Positions 6,656-7,716 of a DNA stretch of 7,716 nucleotides are shown here, piece by piece. The first letter of the stretch is position 1, and every line of letters starts with the position of its first letter. Position numbers and translations under genes: made by a program. The stretch is from Bordetella parapertussis. Lineage in GTDB: Bacteria; Pseudomonadota; Gammaproteobacteria; Burkholderiales; Burkholderiaceae_D. Below the pieces are notes generated by a model. The model searched no databases. It was not told the DNA's origin and was given only the letters and a program-made list of their open reading frames with translations. The stretch spans positions 1 through 7,716 of the forward strand of contig CAMBJI010000090.1 in the NCBI GenBank assembly GCA_945867725.1, in the 5' to 3' direction.

Positions 6656-7321
6656 ATGCACGTAAACTTGCCCGCGCCTAAAGCGCTGCTGTTTGATCTG
6701 GATGGCACGCTCGCTGATACCGCCCCGGATCTCGCAGCCGCCGTCAATAAAATGTGTATTGATCGAGGGCTGGAGCCAACTGCCTTTGACGTGCTGAGAC
6801 CACTCGCCTCCGCAGGCGCTCGTGGGCTGATCGGTGCAGCCTTTGGGATCGCCCCAGGTGATGAGACCTATGACGCGCTGCGCGGGGAATTTCTCGCCAA
6901 CTATGCAGCCAGCATCGCCGACCACACGCGCCTGTTTGATGGCGTACCTGACCTGCTCGGTGGCATAGAGATGCGAGGACTGCGATGGGGCATAGTCACC
7001 AACAAGCCAGCGTTCTACACCGATGCACTGGTACCCCTGATACAACTGGGCCATGCGGGATGCATCGTCTCCGGCGACACCACGCCCCATGCCAAACCGC
7101 ATCCCGAACCCTTGCTGGAAGCCGCGCGACGATTGCAACTGGCTCCGGAAGATTGCTGGTACGTCGGTGATGACTTGCGCGACATACAAGCCGGCAAAGC
7201 CGCTGGCATGCCCACCATCGCAGCCGCTTGGGGCTATTGCGGACACACCGAGCCACAAAGCTGGCAAGCCGATGTAACGGCAGCGCAACCTCTCGATCTG
7301 CTTACGCTACTGCGCACTTGA
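6656..7321 (+). CDS. gph: HAD-family phosphoglycolate phosphatase
   Basis: Gph dephosphorylates 2-phosphoglycolate, a by-product of DNA 3'-end repair (and of oxygenase activity in autotrophs), in the cytoplasm. The 221-residue product has all HAD motifs: motif I LLFDLDGTLADT with nucleophile Asp14 and Asp16, motif II VTNKP with Thr115, motif III Lys147 in AKPHPEP, and motif IV GDDLRD at 171-176 with its acidic residues. The alpha-helical cap between motifs I and II is of the small C1 type typical of Gph. The start ATG lies 11 bp after the ubiG stop with no obvious Shine-Dalgarno, so translation may be coupled to ubiG. HAD phosphatases are promiscuous; the substrate assignment rests on family similarity and on the common ubiG-gph pairing in betaproteobacteria. 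Confidence 0.9.
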   Translation: MHVNLPAPKALLFDLDGTLADTAPDLAAAVNKMCIDRGLEPTAFDVLRPLASAGARGLIGAAFGIAPGDETYDALRGEFLANYAASIADHTRLFDGVPDLLGGIEMRGLRWGIVTNKPAFYTDALVPLIQLGHAGCIVSGDTTPHAKPHPEPLLEAARRLQLAPEDCWYVGDDLRDIQAGKAAGMPTIAAAWGYCGHTEPQSWQADVTAAQPLDLLTLLRT

Positions 7322-7351
7322 ATTTGCTCGCAGTGATTCCAGCTATGGGAT

Positions 7352-7357
7352 TACAAT
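7352..7357 (+). promoter_or_regulatory. Candidate -10 of ssrA
   Basis: TACAAT (5/6 to consensus) lies 15 bp upstream of the mature tmRNA 5' end, in the 50-bp gap after gph. No good -35 is present at 16-18 bp. Transcription would begin near 7364, leaving a few nucleotides for RNase P to remove. Confidence 0.4.
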
Positions 7358-7371
7358 GGCAGCACTGCATT

Positions 7372-7716
7372 GGGGGCGACCTGGTTTCGACAGGGGTTGC
7401 AAAGCAGCGCAGGGCATACCGAGGGCTGGTCACCTCGTAAATCCAACCGGAAATGCTTAAATGCAAACGATGAAAACTACGCTCCAGCTCGTCTGGCTGC
7501 GTAATCCTCTAAAAACTTAATAACTTTTTAGCTCTACACCGTCTTGTCGCTGGGGCGGGCTGGCAACAGCAGTAGAGTCATTCACAGCGAATCGCATTGC
7601 GTCGGGTTACTTGGCGCAGTGTTAAATCAAGGTGACTCGTCTTGCTGCAGCGTGTGTGTCCGCGTCAGCAAGGTCAAATCCAAATGACAACACTAAGTAT
7701 GTAGAACTGTCTGTAG
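7372..7716 (+). ncRNA. ssrA: Transfer-messenger RNA (tmRNA), 3' end cut by window edge
   Basis: tmRNA with SmpB rescues stalled ribosomes and appends a degradation tag to the unfinished protein. The 5' end GGGGGCGACCTGGTTTCGAC is the conserved acceptor/D-like part of the tRNA-like domain. It is followed by GGGCATACCGAGG, and CGAGG (7420-7424) pairs with CCTCG (7433-7437) as expected for pseudoknot 1. The tag frame is at 7463-7504. Downstream, CTAAAAA (7509-7515) pairs with TTTTTAG (7525-7531), and CTCTAC (7532-7537) with GTAGAG (7572-7577), fitting later pseudoknot stems. The conserved CTAAGTATGTAGAAC near the right edge is the descent into the 3' tRNA half; the final roughly 45 nt with the T arm and CCA end are outside. 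The mature 5' end could be off by 1-2 nt. ssrA 3' ends are common integration sites for genomic islands, which cannot be judged from this window. Confidence 0.96.
7463..7504 (+). other. tmRNA tag reading frame encoding ANDENYAPARLAA
   Basis: Starting at the resume codon GCA (7463-7465) the frame reads A-N-D-E-N-Y-A-P-A-R-L-A-A and stops at TAA (7502-7504). With the alanine carried by tmRNA itself the tag would be AANDENYAPARLAA. The SspB-type N-terminal part (ANDENY) and the ClpX-recognised LAA end are both intact. The tag is three residues longer than the usual ten-codon ANDENYALAA because PAR is inserted before LAA. Confidence 0.9.

Noticed and set aside
6653..7288. Minus-strand open frame of 211 codons opposite gph
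   Set aside because: It mirrors gph almost exactly; gph has all HAD motifs, while the antisense frame has no family resemblance.

Overview
The window looks like core chromosome of a betaproteobacterium, most likely in or near the Burkholderiales. The basis is the gene order (pheA and gyrA on the minus strand; RmpM/OmpA-type outer-membrane genes, ubiG, gph and ssrA on the plus strand), close family-level resemblance of UbiG, GyrA and PheA to betaproteobacterial forms as remembered, and a betaproteobacterial-type tmRNA 5' end. No mobile element, CRISPR array or phage gene is visible, and base composition is moderate-to-high GC throughout the coding parts.

Minus-strand block (1-3726): gyrA (DNA gyrase subunit A) is followed after 67 bp by pheA (chorismate mutase/prephenate dehydratase), which runs off the left edge. 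No terminator separates them, so they are probably co-transcribed. In many betaproteobacteria serC lies between these genes, and it is absent here. GyrA carries Gln at the quinolone hot-spot position 83 and Val in place of the usual Asp at position 104.

Divergent intergenic region (3727-4028): this holds candidate promoters for gyrA (minus) and the first ompA-like gene (plus), plus a 12-bp palindrome.

Envelope block (4029-5897): two tandem paralogues encode secreted proteins with a short N-terminal domain containing two Cys, a Pro/Ala-rich linker and a C-terminal OmpA-like peptidoglycan-binding domain. They are separated by about 400 bp of non-coding DNA with several inverted repeats. The same 10-bp sequence follows or overlaps the proposed -10 box of both genes. 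A strong intrinsic terminator closes the block.

Right block (5898-7716): ubiG (ubiquinone O-methyltransferase) and gph (phosphoglycolate phosphatase) are 11 bp apart and likely an operon. ssrA (tmRNA) follows from its own promoter and is cut by the window edge before its 3' tRNA-like half. Its tag reading frame encodes ANDENYAPARLAA, three residues longer than the familiar ANDENYALAA tag. This is the most unusual thing I see. I did not find a new multi-gene system.
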